A stretch of DNA of 51,282 nt from Bacillota bacterium (lineage in GTDB: Bacteria > Bacillota > Proteinivoracia > UBA4975 > VEMY01). The stretch spans positions 1 through 51,282 of the forward strand of contig VEMY01000033.1 of the NCBI GenBank assembly GCA_009711825.1. Reading direction: 5' to 3'. Positions 43,754 to 51,282 of the stretch are shown piece after piece (positions within the stretch are counted from its first letter, which is position 1; every line of letters starts with the position of its first letter). The position numbers were made by a program, and so were the translations under genes. The notes beneath the pieces are model-generated. The model was not told where the DNA came from. It did not search any database and was given only the letters and a program-made list of their open reading frames with translations.

Positions 43754-45859
43754 TCAATTTATTTTACCCTCCAGGGCACGTAACATAATCAGCCCCTTTT
43801 GTGTAATTACACTGCCTTTTCTACCCTGATGAACCTCGATGAACCCCCGCTGCGCGAGAACATCCAACTTGCGGCGCACAGTTTCCGGTGTTTCAGCAAA
43901 GCCAGAGCGATTCAATTGCTGAGTAAGACTGGTCCGCCCCATGCCAATACTGCCTCTGCGTCTTTGGGCCAACAGCCGCAGAATGGCCGCATACTCCTCC
44001 AATTCCTGCCCCTTAATCGCCCGGAGGAAATCGCTGATCTCACTTGCGCCCCCCTTGGTTGCCGTTGGCTTGGAGTAAAAATTCAGCAAGTCGACCGGTA
44101 AATCCTGAATCTCTACCTGGCGGCCCTCAACAGTGTACCATAGAGATTCGATTGTATTTTGCAGCTCACGTACATTGCCTGGCCACGAATATTGAACGAA
44201 TAAATCTGCAACCTCGGTGGCGAGAAAGGAGTTGATATCCAGACTGGAATCCAGTCGTTCGAGGAAAGTTTCCGCCAAGAAAAGGATATCCCCTTTACGC
44301 TGACGCAACGGTGGGATATAGAGAGGAAAGGCATTAAGTCGATAGTATAAATCCTCCCGGAAAAACCCATCTTCAATCATTTGTTTGAGGTCCCTGTTGG
44401 TAGCGGCAATTACCCTCACATCGACGGGGATTATATTTTCGCTTCCGACACGGATAACCTCTCGCTCCTGCAGCACCCGCAGCAACCGCATCTGTACATC
44501 AAGGGAAATATCGCCGATTTCGTCCAAGAAAATTGTGCCGGTGTGGGCTTGCTCAAAAAACCCTGCCTTACCGCCCTTTCTGGCGCCGGTAAACGCCCCT
44601 TCTTCATAACCAAAAAGTTCACTCTCAAGAAGGTCTCGGGGTAAAGCTGCACAGTTAACCGCCACAAATGGCCCCTCCGCCCGGGGAGAGTAGTTGTGCA
44701 CCGCACCGGCGAATAATTCTTTACCGGTGCCAGTTTCACCGATGATAAGCAAATTCGCGTTATTCTGGGCAATTTTCTTCCCCTTATTGATTAATTCAAT
44801 AGCCTGGGGCGACCGGGTTTTTATATCGTCAAAATTATATTTGGCGACATGACCTTTTTTAATCACGTCAGCCCGCAGTTTATGTTCAAGCTTTCGAAAA
44901 TCACCAAGCTTGTTCAGGCTGACAACCATACCCGAGTTGAGCGGAATTTTATTAACGATGTATTCCTGGCCGAAATGTTTTTCAATTGTATTCAATTCTT
45001 TTTTACCGCTTGCAAGCGTATTACCAATCTCTAAAGTTGGAATCAGGTCGGCGACTTTTTTCCCGCGAACGACACTTGCATCCAGGTCCAATTGCGCCCG
45101 GATTGCCTCATTAAAAATCTGAATCCGTCCCTCGGCGTCAACAGCGATAATCCCATCGCCAATGTTATTGATAATTGTCTCCATCAAATCATTAAGATCC
45201 TCAATTTCATTAAAGCTGGTGGATAACTTACCGCTGATTTCAATAACATCGCTGATATACCGAGCCGACAAACGGTTAGCCGAATTATCCAGCAGGTCCA
45301 GGCGCACCAATATCTCCATCATAGTCGAAAGGTCAATGGTCCGAACGCCAATATCAACCACGTTCTTTACCTCGGAGGGCACAGAGTCAGGTTCTGCGGG
45401 CGTAATCGCAGTATCAACCTCAGGAACGGGCGATAGCCCGGGATAAACCGGCACAAGTCGCAGGTTTTTAAACCCTAATGAATACAACAAAGAAACCAGT
45501 TCTTCAGCAGTCTCCCGCTGGTCATTAACCACCATGACCTTGGTCCCGGATCGAATTGAAAGGAGTTTATATATTTGAGAATAGTTTATTGAGCGCCTGG
45601 CTATCAGAACGTTCTCTAACCCTGGTTCTAAAAATGGCACCCGTCCCAGTAGAGATTGGGAAGACACAACTACCAAATCATGGTCAATAACTTTATGGGC
45701 ATTGACAGGCATGGTGTCGATACAAAAACTAGTTATTCCCACCTTGTCGCCAATCAAATTTTCCAATTGAGCCGCCAATATCCGCCTATTATGCTCCCCT
45801 TTTGTTAGCAGGAGCAGATTTTTTCCTTTATACTTATGTTCTACTCGCTGTGTGGTCAC
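43754..45859 (-). CDS. Sigma-54-dependent transcriptional activator with winged-helix C-terminus
   Basis: This 701-residue protein has an N-terminal sensing region (1-215, no recognised fold), a PAS domain (about 225-320; IGDGIIAVDAEGRIQIFN) and an AAA+ domain (about 345-575) with Walker A GETGTGKE (374-381), the sigma-54 contact loop GAFTGA (421-426) and Walker B TIFLDEIGD. In place of the usual Fis-type helix-turn-helix, residues about 630-701 look like a winged helix (TSLTQQLNRSGF, ETVRRKLDVLAQRGFI, GSVITQKGL). It probably activates the -24/-12 promoter just downstream in response to the pathway substrate. The start is GTG 45859, with GGAGGGG upstream. Confidence 0.9.
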   Translation of the reverse strand: MTTQRVEHKYKGKNLLLLTKGEHNRRILAAQLENLIGDKVGITSFCIDTMPVNAHKVIDHDLVVVSSQSLLGRVPFLEPGLENVLIARRSINYSQIYKLLSIRSGTKVMVVNDQRETAEELVSLLYSLGFKNLRLVPVYPGLSPVPEVDTAITPAEPDSVPSEVKNVVDIGVRTIDLSTMMEILVRLDLLDNSANRLSARYISDVIEISGKLSTSFNEIEDLNDLMETIINNIGDGIIAVDAEGRIQIFNEAIRAQLDLDASVVRGKKVADLIPTLEIGNTLASGKKELNTIEKHFGQEYIVNKIPLNSGMVVSLNKLGDFRKLEHKLRADVIKKGHVAKYNFDDIKTRSPQAIELINKGKKIAQNNANLLIIGETGTGKELFAGAVHNYSPRAEGPFVAVNCAALPRDLLESELFGYEEGAFTGARKGGKAGFFEQAHTGTIFLDEIGDISLDVQMRLLRVLQEREVIRVGSENIIPVDVRVIAATNRDLKQMIEDGFFREDLYYRLNAFPLYIPPLRQRKGDILFLAETFLERLDSSLDINSFLATEVADLFVQYSWPGNVRELQNTIESLWYTVEGRQVEIQDLPVDLLNFYSKPTATKGGASEISDFLRAIKGQELEEYAAILRLLAQRRRGSIGMGRTSLTQQLNRSGFAETPETVRRKLDVLAQRGFIEVHQGRKGSVITQKGLIMLRALEGKIN

Positions 45860-45881
45860 TACATCCCCTCCTAGTTTAAGT

Positions 45882-46616
45882 CTAGCAAAAACACTTTAAC
45901 TCATCAAAGGATTGAATTGCCAGAACAGACAAAATCCCCCGCCTTTTCTTGCGGGGGGATGCTCTTACTCCCTGAATATCAGGTTTATCGTTGTATTCGG
46001 CATCCTCGGCAATTGCCAGGTCATGGGTGACGACAATGATACAGTAGTTCTTATTGTGGGCCAGACGACGCAGGATTGACATGACCCGGTCGCCGTTGGC
46101 GGTATCTAGATTACCGGTGGGCTCGTCGGCCAGCAGCACCCGCGCCCCGCTGGAGAGGGCGCGGGCGATGGCCACCCGCTGCTGTTCCCCACCCGAGAGG
46201 TTGGCAAGATATCGCCGATACTTCTCTTTGGTGATGCCCACGGCCGCCAACAGCTCCTTTGCCCGTTCCTTGGCCTGAGCCAAGGGCACGCCGTTCAATT
46301 CCATGGGAAAGCAGACGTTTTCCAGCACCGTCAGCAACGGAAAGAGATGGTAGGCCTGAAAGATCATCGCCACCCGCTCCCGACGGTAGCGGTCGAGATC
46401 TAAGTCGGCCAAGTTCTCCTCACCGATGAAGAGCTTGCCCTCCCCGGGCTTATCCAGCCCGGCCATGAGGGAGAGCAGGGTGGTCTTGCCACTGCCCGAG
46501 GGGCCAATGACCGCTGAGAGGCTACCGCCTGCAAAATCACAGGTGACGCCCTGCAGCACGTCCCGATCCCCGTTCTTATACCGATAACCTACGTTTTCTA
46601 ATCTGAGTCCAGACAT
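45882..46616 (-). CDS. MacB/LolD-type ABC transporter ATP-binding protein
   Basis: This 244-residue ATPase partners the FtsX-like permease encoded upstream. Walker A is GPSGSGKTT, the Q-loop IFQAYHLFP, the signature [15 protein letters not shown], Walker [14 protein letters not shown] and the switch His VTHDLAIAE. The open frame extends to 46838 inside the permease gene, but ATG 46616 has AAGGAGGG upstream and the normal start. The C-terminus after [18 protein letters not shown] is odd: the last 25 or so codons run through a terminator-like hairpin and on to 45882, so the natural end may have been lost by mutation. Confidence 0.88.
   Translation of the reverse strand: MSGLRLENVGYRYKNGDRDVLQGVTCDFAGGSLSAVIGPSGSGKTTLLSLMAGLDKPGEGKLFIGEENLADLDLDRYRRERVAMIFQAYHLFPLLTVLENVCFPMELNGVPLAQAKERAKELLAAVGITKEKYRRYLANLSGGEQQRVAIARALSSGARVLLADEPTGNLDTANGDRVMSILRRLAHNKNYCIIVVTHDLAIAEDAEYNDKPDIQGVRASPRKKRRGILSVLAIQSFDELKCFC
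45933..45961 (-). terminator. terminator-like hairpin inside the ATPase 3' end
   Basis: ATCCCCCGC / GCGGGGGAT with an 8-nt loop, followed on the minus strand by TTTTGT. It is a good intrinsic terminator, but it lies upstream of the ATPase stop codon. Confidence 0.75.
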
Positions 46617-46627
46617 GGTATCCCTCC

Positions 46628-49600
46628 TTATTCCTTGACCTGCAAGAGTTCCAAGGGCATGCGGTTGGTGACGGATATGGCACTGAAGAGAGCACCCGCC
46701 AGACTTCCGGCCAGGTAGAAGCCAGCCGAGAGCATGGCCGGACCCATGAGAACACCAGAAACGTCCTGGCGCAGGATGACCAAGGCGGCCAGACCCAAAA
46801 TCAGGCCCACCATACATAGAGCTACCTGTTCCCAGCACAGCATGGCCCGGGCGCGGGCCTTGGTTGTGCCCAGGATCCGCAGGAGAGCGGCTGCCTTAGT
46901 GGCCTGGAAGATCAAGAGCACCGCTAGGCCCGCCGCGATGAGCACCGACACCGCCATGGTCACCGGGAAGAGCACCGCCATCAGTTGCAGGTTCTTCTCA
47001 AGCGGCTCCACAACATTGGCCAGTTCGCCATCCCAGAGGAGGTAGTGCAGGGGCACAGTGCCAGCGCCGGCGCTGAAGTCGGCGTGCATCTGGGCCCGGA
47101 ATTCCGGGAGCTCCCGGTTCTTGGCCGGATCCAAGACGAATTCTGCCACAGAATAGAAGAGACCACCCTCCTCTACTTGCCTCAGTACCGAGAGGGGCAG
47201 CAGGATGGGCTCGGAGGCATCGCCCTTGACCGATCCCATGTACCAACCGGCAATAATATAACTGTCCATTGTCCCCTTAAAGGAGATCATGACCTCTTCT
47301 CCGGGGTGCAGCCCCAGTCGCGCCAGCAAGGACGCAGGCATCAACACCGGCGACGCTTCCTCTTCTGGCCAGTCCCGGGCAAAGAGACCCTCGTCCCAGC
47401 CATCTGCATATTCCACTGAGATGTTGCTGCCACTCTTGACGAAGAACTGCTCTGGTTGGTCGAAGGCACGCAGTGCGATCATCGTCTCGGTTCGTTCGCT
47501 GTCCCAGCCCTCGCCCATGAATGACGCCTGCCGTGCAATTGACCCTCCCTCCAAGTAGGCGCTTTCCACGAATCCACTCCTCAGAATAGCGTTCACCGTA
47601 CGCTCCCCAATGAATCCGCCTAATGAAGGGCTCGAGGCCTGGGCCTTTACAATGGCCGCCTCCACCTGGGTGGTGCGATAGAGCCGGTCCAGTTCAGCCT
47701 CGTTTCGCTCCATGGTCCAGCTCATCCACCCCAAGGCCAGGGTAAAGCACAGGGCCACCGCCACTGTCAGGGCAGACTTGAGGCGGGCGCGGCGGATGTG
47801 CCTCAACACATAACGGGCGCCCTGGGCAAGGCCGAGCTTGGTAGCGCCAGCTGGGACCTGCCCCAGGCTGAAGGAGACAGTGGGCAAAGCAGGCAGCGAC
47901 TCCTGGCCCTCCGTCGCAGGTAATTTCCCGACGTCCCCGGCATCAGCTACTGTCTTTCTTCTGGCTGCCGCCCGTCCCGCCACATCCTGCAGCAGTTCCA
48001 GGACGGGGCGATGGGCCGTCAGCACCGTTCCGGCATGGGTAAAGAGCAAGAGCAGAGCCAAAGCCCCGGCAGAAAGCCCGACAAGCCAGAGGGGCGAGAG
48101 TGCGGTGGAGGGGTCGATTCCCCTGGGTACTTGAAGAGAGGCCAGGGTGTCGGCGGCCTGGCCCAGTGCGTATAACCAGGCAGTGATCCCACCTACTAAG
48201 ATACCGGCAGCTCCCACCAGAGCCATGGGTTGGAGCATTTGCCTGACGGCGACAAATTTCGGGACACCTAAGGAGCGAAGGATGGCAAAATTCCGTCGCT
48301 GCTGCCTCAGGTAGATGAAGGCTGCCAAAATCAAGGCCAGCACCAACACCAGAGCAAAAATCCCTGCACTCATGGCGGCAGATCGCTTTATTGGCCCGAC
48401 GGAAGCATAAAAATTTTCCCAGTCGCCGGCATCCAGGAAGGTAGACCGCATACCCAGCTCTATCAACGCCTCCTCATTTTCTGCCTGGAAAGCTTCGATA
48501 TCCCAGGGCGAACTGAGGACGAAACTGTAATATATTGCGCGGTTCCAATGCCAAGCATCATACTCAGCAGGCAGGCAAGAATCTGGGATATACATGAATA
48601 AGTTATACCCACCAGTAGAGGAGCCGAATACACCCACGATCTCGAACTCCTCGGTGTAAGTCTCATAATCCTGCCAGAGCCCCCAGTCATCCTGGCCGGG
48701 AATAATATAGCCATAAATGGGCTCCTTTAGATTCCTGAGCTCCAGCGTCAAGCTGTCTCCCAGCGCGAGACCGCGTAATTCAGCAAAATCTTGGTGCACC
48801 ACGGCGACGCGGCAGCCTTCGATGTCGTCCGTTCTGTCCAGCCAGCGCCCTTGGGTCAGGTAGAATTCCCGGGCGGATTCTTGCACGGCGGGCATGACGC
48901 CCATGTCCTTAGTTCCAATTACATGCAGGGCGCGTTGGTTTTCCCTGATAGCCGTGATCTCTTCCCCCAATCCTACCAAGGCGGGATCGGAGAAGGCCGC
49001 ATCTGTCCCGGGCACCACCGGCAACAGCCACAGTCCGTTGTCGTTAAGGGGCCTGAGGACGAGATTACTTGGTTCATGCGACAGTTCAGAGCGATACCAG
49101 GCCGTAAGCAAGTAGCGCTCCCCCACCTCAAGGGAAGCATAGGCTGTTTCTAAACCATCACCGTAATCTTCCGAAAGCCAGTCCACCTGGATGCGACTGC
49201 CCTCCCGGATATGCTCTGGGTAACCCGCCAGCACTTGATCCACTTGGAATGTGAGTATGTAGCCAGTAGGTTCAGTAGATTCAGTAGATATTTGGGACTT
49301 GGATCTCAATTCCCCGTAGGCCACCACAATATTGTTAAATAATGACATGTCGGGCCCGCCGCCTACATGTGCGTTATAGAGCCCTTGCAGGACCCCGGAG
49401 CAATGCCTGCGCCGGTCTTCTAAGGCTACATATTGGCTCTCGGCTACCAATTCCGCCCCTTCACTTAAGTCATCCCACTGACCGGCCCCTTCCAGGTAGC
49501 CGATGGTGCGGAAATAGCCGGCCAGGCGGTCGATCTCCCGGTCCACCACCAGGTATTCCACAGCCCGGGCGATAAAGGCGAAGGAAATTAGCCCCACTAG

Positions 49601-49684
49601 AAACAACAAAAAGAGAGTGCGCCCCCGTTGGCGCAAGGTGGACTGCCAGCAGATATTCCTAACCCTTACCCCTGTTCTTCTCAT
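46628..49684 (-). CDS. FtsX-like ABC transporter permease (large, two FtsX units)
   Basis: This 1018-residue membrane protein has a first transmembrane helix near residues 23-42, a large extracytoplasmic domain (about 45-440), a three-helix FtsX unit (about 440-570), another transmembrane start near 655, a second extracytoplasmic domain and a final FtsX unit (about 900-1010, ending ISVTNRMPLELLQVKE). This duplicated layout matches bacitracin-type or lipoprotein-type exporters of the MacB superfamily. It ends 11 nt before the ATPase start. Function (peptide resistance, lipoprotein or polysaccharide handling) cannot be decided. It starts at ATG 49684 with AAGGGGG upstream. Confidence 0.85.
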   Translation of the reverse strand: MRRTGVRVRNICWQSTLRQRGRTLFLLFLVGLISFAFIARAVEYLVVDREIDRLAGYFRTIGYLEGAGQWDDLSEGAELVAESQYVALEDRRRHCSGVLQGLYNAHVGGGPDMSLFNNIVVAYGELRSKSQISTESTEPTGYILTFQVDQVLAGYPEHIREGSRIQVDWLSEDYGDGLETAYASLEVGERYLLTAWYRSELSHEPSNLVLRPLNDNGLWLLPVVPGTDAAFSDPALVGLGEEITAIRENQRALHVIGTKDMGVMPAVQESAREFYLTQGRWLDRTDDIEGCRVAVVHQDFAELRGLALGDSLTLELRNLKEPIYGYIIPGQDDWGLWQDYETYTEEFEIVGVFGSSTGGYNLFMYIPDSCLPAEYDAWHWNRAIYYSFVLSSPWDIEAFQAENEEALIELGMRSTFLDAGDWENFYASVGPIKRSAAMSAGIFALVLVLALILAAFIYLRQQRRNFAILRSLGVPKFVAVRQMLQPMALVGAAGILVGGITAWLYALGQAADTLASLQVPRGIDPSTALSPLWLVGLSAGALALLLLFTHAGTVLTAHRPVLELLQDVAGRAAARRKTVADAGDVGKLPATEGQESLPALPTVSFSLGQVPAGATKLGLAQGARYVLRHIRRARLKSALTVAVALCFTLALGWMSWTMERNEAELDRLYRTTQVEAAIVKAQASSPSLGGFIGERTVNAILRSGFVESAYLEGGSIARQASFMGEGWDSERTETMIALRAFDQPEQFFVKSGSNISVEYADGWDEGLFARDWPEEEASPVLMPASLLARLGLHPGEEVMISFKGTMDSYIIAGWYMGSVKGDASEPILLPLSVLRQVEEGGLFYSVAEFVLDPAKNRELPEFRAQMHADFSAGAGTVPLHYLLWDGELANVVEPLEKNLQLMAVLFPVTMAVSVLIAAGLAVLLIFQATKAAALLRILGTTKARARAMLCWEQVALCMVGLILGLAALVILRQDVSGVLMGPAMLSAGFYLAGSLAGALFSAISVTNRMPLELLQVKE

Positions 49685-50117
49685 ACTTACTTGCCCCCTT
49701 CGATATCTATGTTAAAGAGACAGTTAACAATATGTTCGTCCAAATTGCTAAAATTCCTGTTTAATTATGGAAAGTTTTTGGTATTCAAAACAATCTTACC
49801 CTTCAGGAGCACAAAGGAGAGCTACAATTACTGCAAGACTTTCAGTAATAGCTTATCCCGAGGAATTGCGCGGTTCATGGAATGACTTGATTTCGAGCAA
49901 CTGGCGATAGATCATCGGGGCTTGCTTAATCAGCTTCTTTTGCCTTCGTTCTGCAAGTTACTACCTACATTCCCGGAATTTAAACGAGGGTTGATTCCAC
50001 ACCCAACGCAGTGTAGCGTGAATTCCCGTCCTTGCTGCTGCGCATGATTCGCCACACCCTGGGGGCAAGTAGCGGCCTAGACCAAAGCCTGCCATGCTGT
50101 CGAAGATTGTCGAAAAG
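49685..50117. other. intergenic stretch before the group II intron ORF
   Basis: No convincing gene is seen in 430 nt. If the intron is complete, its domains I-III should lie here, but I could not find a clear GTGYG 5' end, so the boundary is unresolved. The AT-rich first 100 nt may hold the promoter of the minus-strand permease. Confidence 0.5.
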
Positions 50118-50147
50118 TGCCCAGGGAACCTCCGTCCCCGGTGGGCA
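50118..50147 (+). repeat. REP-like palindromic element, copy 3
   Basis: TGCCCA, GGGAACCTCCGTCCCC, GGTGGGCA: same core and arms as the elements flanking the RAYT gene, including the preceding GTCGAAAAG. A second TGGGCAC at 50165-50171 offers an alternative pairing partner. It lies 5 nt before the maturase start codon. Confidence 0.7.
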
Positions 50148-50152
50148 GTTCA

Positions 50153-51282
50153 ATGGGAATCCATTGGGCACAAGTGGAACAGAACGTGAATAGGCTACAA
50201 TCCAGAATTGCTAAGGCAACAGTTCAGGGAAACAAAAACCGAGTCAAAAGGCTACAGCTGACCAACTCCTTTTATGCGAAGGCCTATGCGGTCAAGAAAG
50301 TAACCTCAAATAAAGGGAAGAACACCTCTGGAATAGACAAAAAGCTTTGGTCAACTTCGGCCTCGAAAATGAAAGCAGCCTTATCACTGACGAATAAGAT
50401 GTACAAAGCAAAACCCCTTAGGCGAGTTTACATTGAGAAAAAAGGCAAGAACAAGAAGCGACCGCTGGGAATCCCCACAATGTCTGACCGCGCAATGCAG
50501 ACACTCTATGCACTTGCTCTTGAACCAGTTGCTGAATCCACTGCAGACAACGTCTCCTTCGGTTTTCGCAAAGGCAGAAGTGCAAAGGATGCCTGTGAAC
50601 AGATATTTTGTGTGCTGGCGAGAAAGTGTTCTCCAACATGGATACTCGAAGGAGACATTAAGGGCTGTTTTGATAATATCAATCATGATTGGTTAAAACA
50701 GAACGTCCCCATGGATAAAAGGATAATGACACAATTCTTAGAATCAGGGTTTATTTACGAGGGCAATCTATTTCCTACGAGTAGCGGCTCACCTCAAGGA
50801 GGAGCTATCTCAAGTCTATATGCAAACATCACCTTGGATGGTCTCGAAAAGTTAATTCAAGATAAGTACCACAGAAACTCAAGAGGAAAAATTAAGAACC
50901 ATTTCCGAGCAAAAACTAAGGTGAATTTGGTGCGATACGCAGACGACTTTATCATCACCGCAAACACAAAAGAAACAGCAGAAGAGATTAAGGAGATTGT
51001 AAGCCAGTTCCTTAATACCAGGGGTCTTACGCTATCTGAAGAGAAAACCAGAATAACGCATATAGATGACGGTTTTGATTTCCTCGGATGGACATTTCGG
51101 AAATTCAAGGGGAAGCTCATCGTCAAACCATCAAAGGATTCAATAAAAACCCTTTTAAAGAAATGCTCCACCATTATTCTGAAAGAAGGAAAAGCTAGTA
51201 GTCAATCCGACCTTATCCGCAGGCTAAATCAAGTGATTAGAGGATGGTCTAACTATCACAAACATGTTGTGGCTAGCAAGGC
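50153..51282 (+). CDS. ltrA: Group II intron reverse transcriptase/maturase (partial, runs off right edge)
   Basis: The first 376 residues of an intron-encoded protein are visible. The RT0-like N-terminus (HWAQVEQNVNRLQSRIAKA, VKKVTSNKGKNTSGID), RPLGIPTMSDRAMQ, FGFRKGRSAKDA, the first catalytic Asp in LEGDIKGCFDNI, SPQGGAISSLYANI, the active-site YADD (262-265) and GFDFLGWTFRKF are in the correct order, and the thumb/X domain begins (VIRGWSNYHKH). It aids splicing and retrohoming of its intron. The frame is uninterrupted up to the edge. ATG 50153 is the likely start; upstream in-frame GTGs lie in the REP-like element. Confidence 0.92.
   Translation, partial: MGIHWAQVEQNVNRLQSRIAKATVQGNKNRVKRLQLTNSFYAKAYAVKKVTSNKGKNTSGIDKKLWSTSASKMKAALSLTNKMYKAKPLRRVYIEKKGKNKKRPLGIPTMSDRAMQTLYALALEPVAESTADNVSFGFRKGRSAKDACEQIFCVLARKCSPTWILEGDIKGCFDNINHDWLKQNVPMDKRIMTQFLESGFIYEGNLFPTSSGSPQGGAISSLYANITLDGLEKLIQDKYHRNSRGKIKNHFRAKTKVNLVRYADDFIITANTKETAEEIKEIVSQFLNTRGLTLSEEKTRITHIDDGFDFLGWTFRKFKGKLIVKPSKDSIKTLLKKCSTIILKEGKASSQSDLIRRLNQVIRGWSNYHKHVVASK

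Larger units (their letters stand above)
50117..51282 (+). mobile_element. Group II intron (partial)
   Basis: Inferred from the maturase ORF. The 5' boundary was not found and domains V-VI lie beyond the window, so completeness and the host gene or site cannot be judged. The given start is only the minimal extent. Confidence 0.6.

Noticed and set aside
50433-50696. Short open frames in other phases (50384-51174)
   Set aside because: They are shadows of the group II intron reverse transcriptase, which is open from 50153 to the edge and contains YADD.

Overview
The window looks like the chromosome of an anaerobic Bacillota (Clostridia-type) bacterium. The evidence is moderately high GC with strong GGAGG ribosome-binding sites, the Bacillus/Clostridium-type purine operon with PurS/PurL/PurQ and an Fe-S PurF, two guanine riboswitches, an oxygen-sensitive class III ribonucleotide reductase behind two NrdR boxes, and a sigma-54-controlled operon encoding a molybdenum hydroxylase. 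I cannot name the species.

Left part (1-15.5 kb). A LysM-repeat protein runs off the left edge on the minus strand. A complete branched-chain-amino-acid-type ABC importer (livK-H-M-G-F) is followed by a guanidine-modifying enzyme (DDAH/arginine deiminase superfamily) whose ribosome-binding site sits inside a long hairpin, and then by a small membrane protein. A MocR-type regulator is divergent from a phosphonate/phosphite-type ABC importer whose two PhnE permeases are fused. Next come nrdD-nrdG under NrdR boxes and an SDR oxidoreductase.

Middle part (15.5-29.8 kb, minus strand). The eleven-gene operon purE-B-C-S-Q-L-F-M-N-H-D makes IMP from PRPP. It is preceded by a sigma-70 promoter, a guanine aptamer and a terminator. 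A second promoter-aptamer-terminator leader of the same design precedes a PbuG-type purine permease, so synthesis and uptake share one signal. Between them is a REP-associated tyrosine transposase flanked by inverted copies of a REP-like palindrome; a third copy lies at 50.1 kb.

Right part (30-45.9 kb, minus strand) holds the most novel content: a candidate catabolic operon. A sigma-54 activator with an atypical winged-helix C-terminus is followed by its terminator and then a well-matched -24/-12 promoter. Behind it lie a TAXI-TRAP receptor, a fused TRAP permease, a 4-oxalocrotonate-tautomerase-like protein, a four-subunit molybdenum hydroxylase with the split large subunit typical of Eubacterium barkeri nicotinate dehydrogenase, a creatininase-family amidohydrolase, an aminotransferase, an isopropylmalate/homocitrate-synthase-like enzyme, succinyl-CoA-synthetase-like SucC/SucD and a DASS/SLC13 carboxylate transporter. 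The set suggests uptake, ring hydroxylation, tautomerisation, amide hydrolysis and transamination of an aromatic N-heterocycle or similar compound, ending in CoA-linked ATP formation. The substrate is unknown, and none of the known downstream nicotinate-pathway enzymes is present.

Right end (45.9-51.3 kb). A MacB/FtsX-type ABC transporter (ATPase plus a 1018-residue permease) is followed by an intergenic stretch. A group II intron reverse transcriptase/maturase runs off the right edge.
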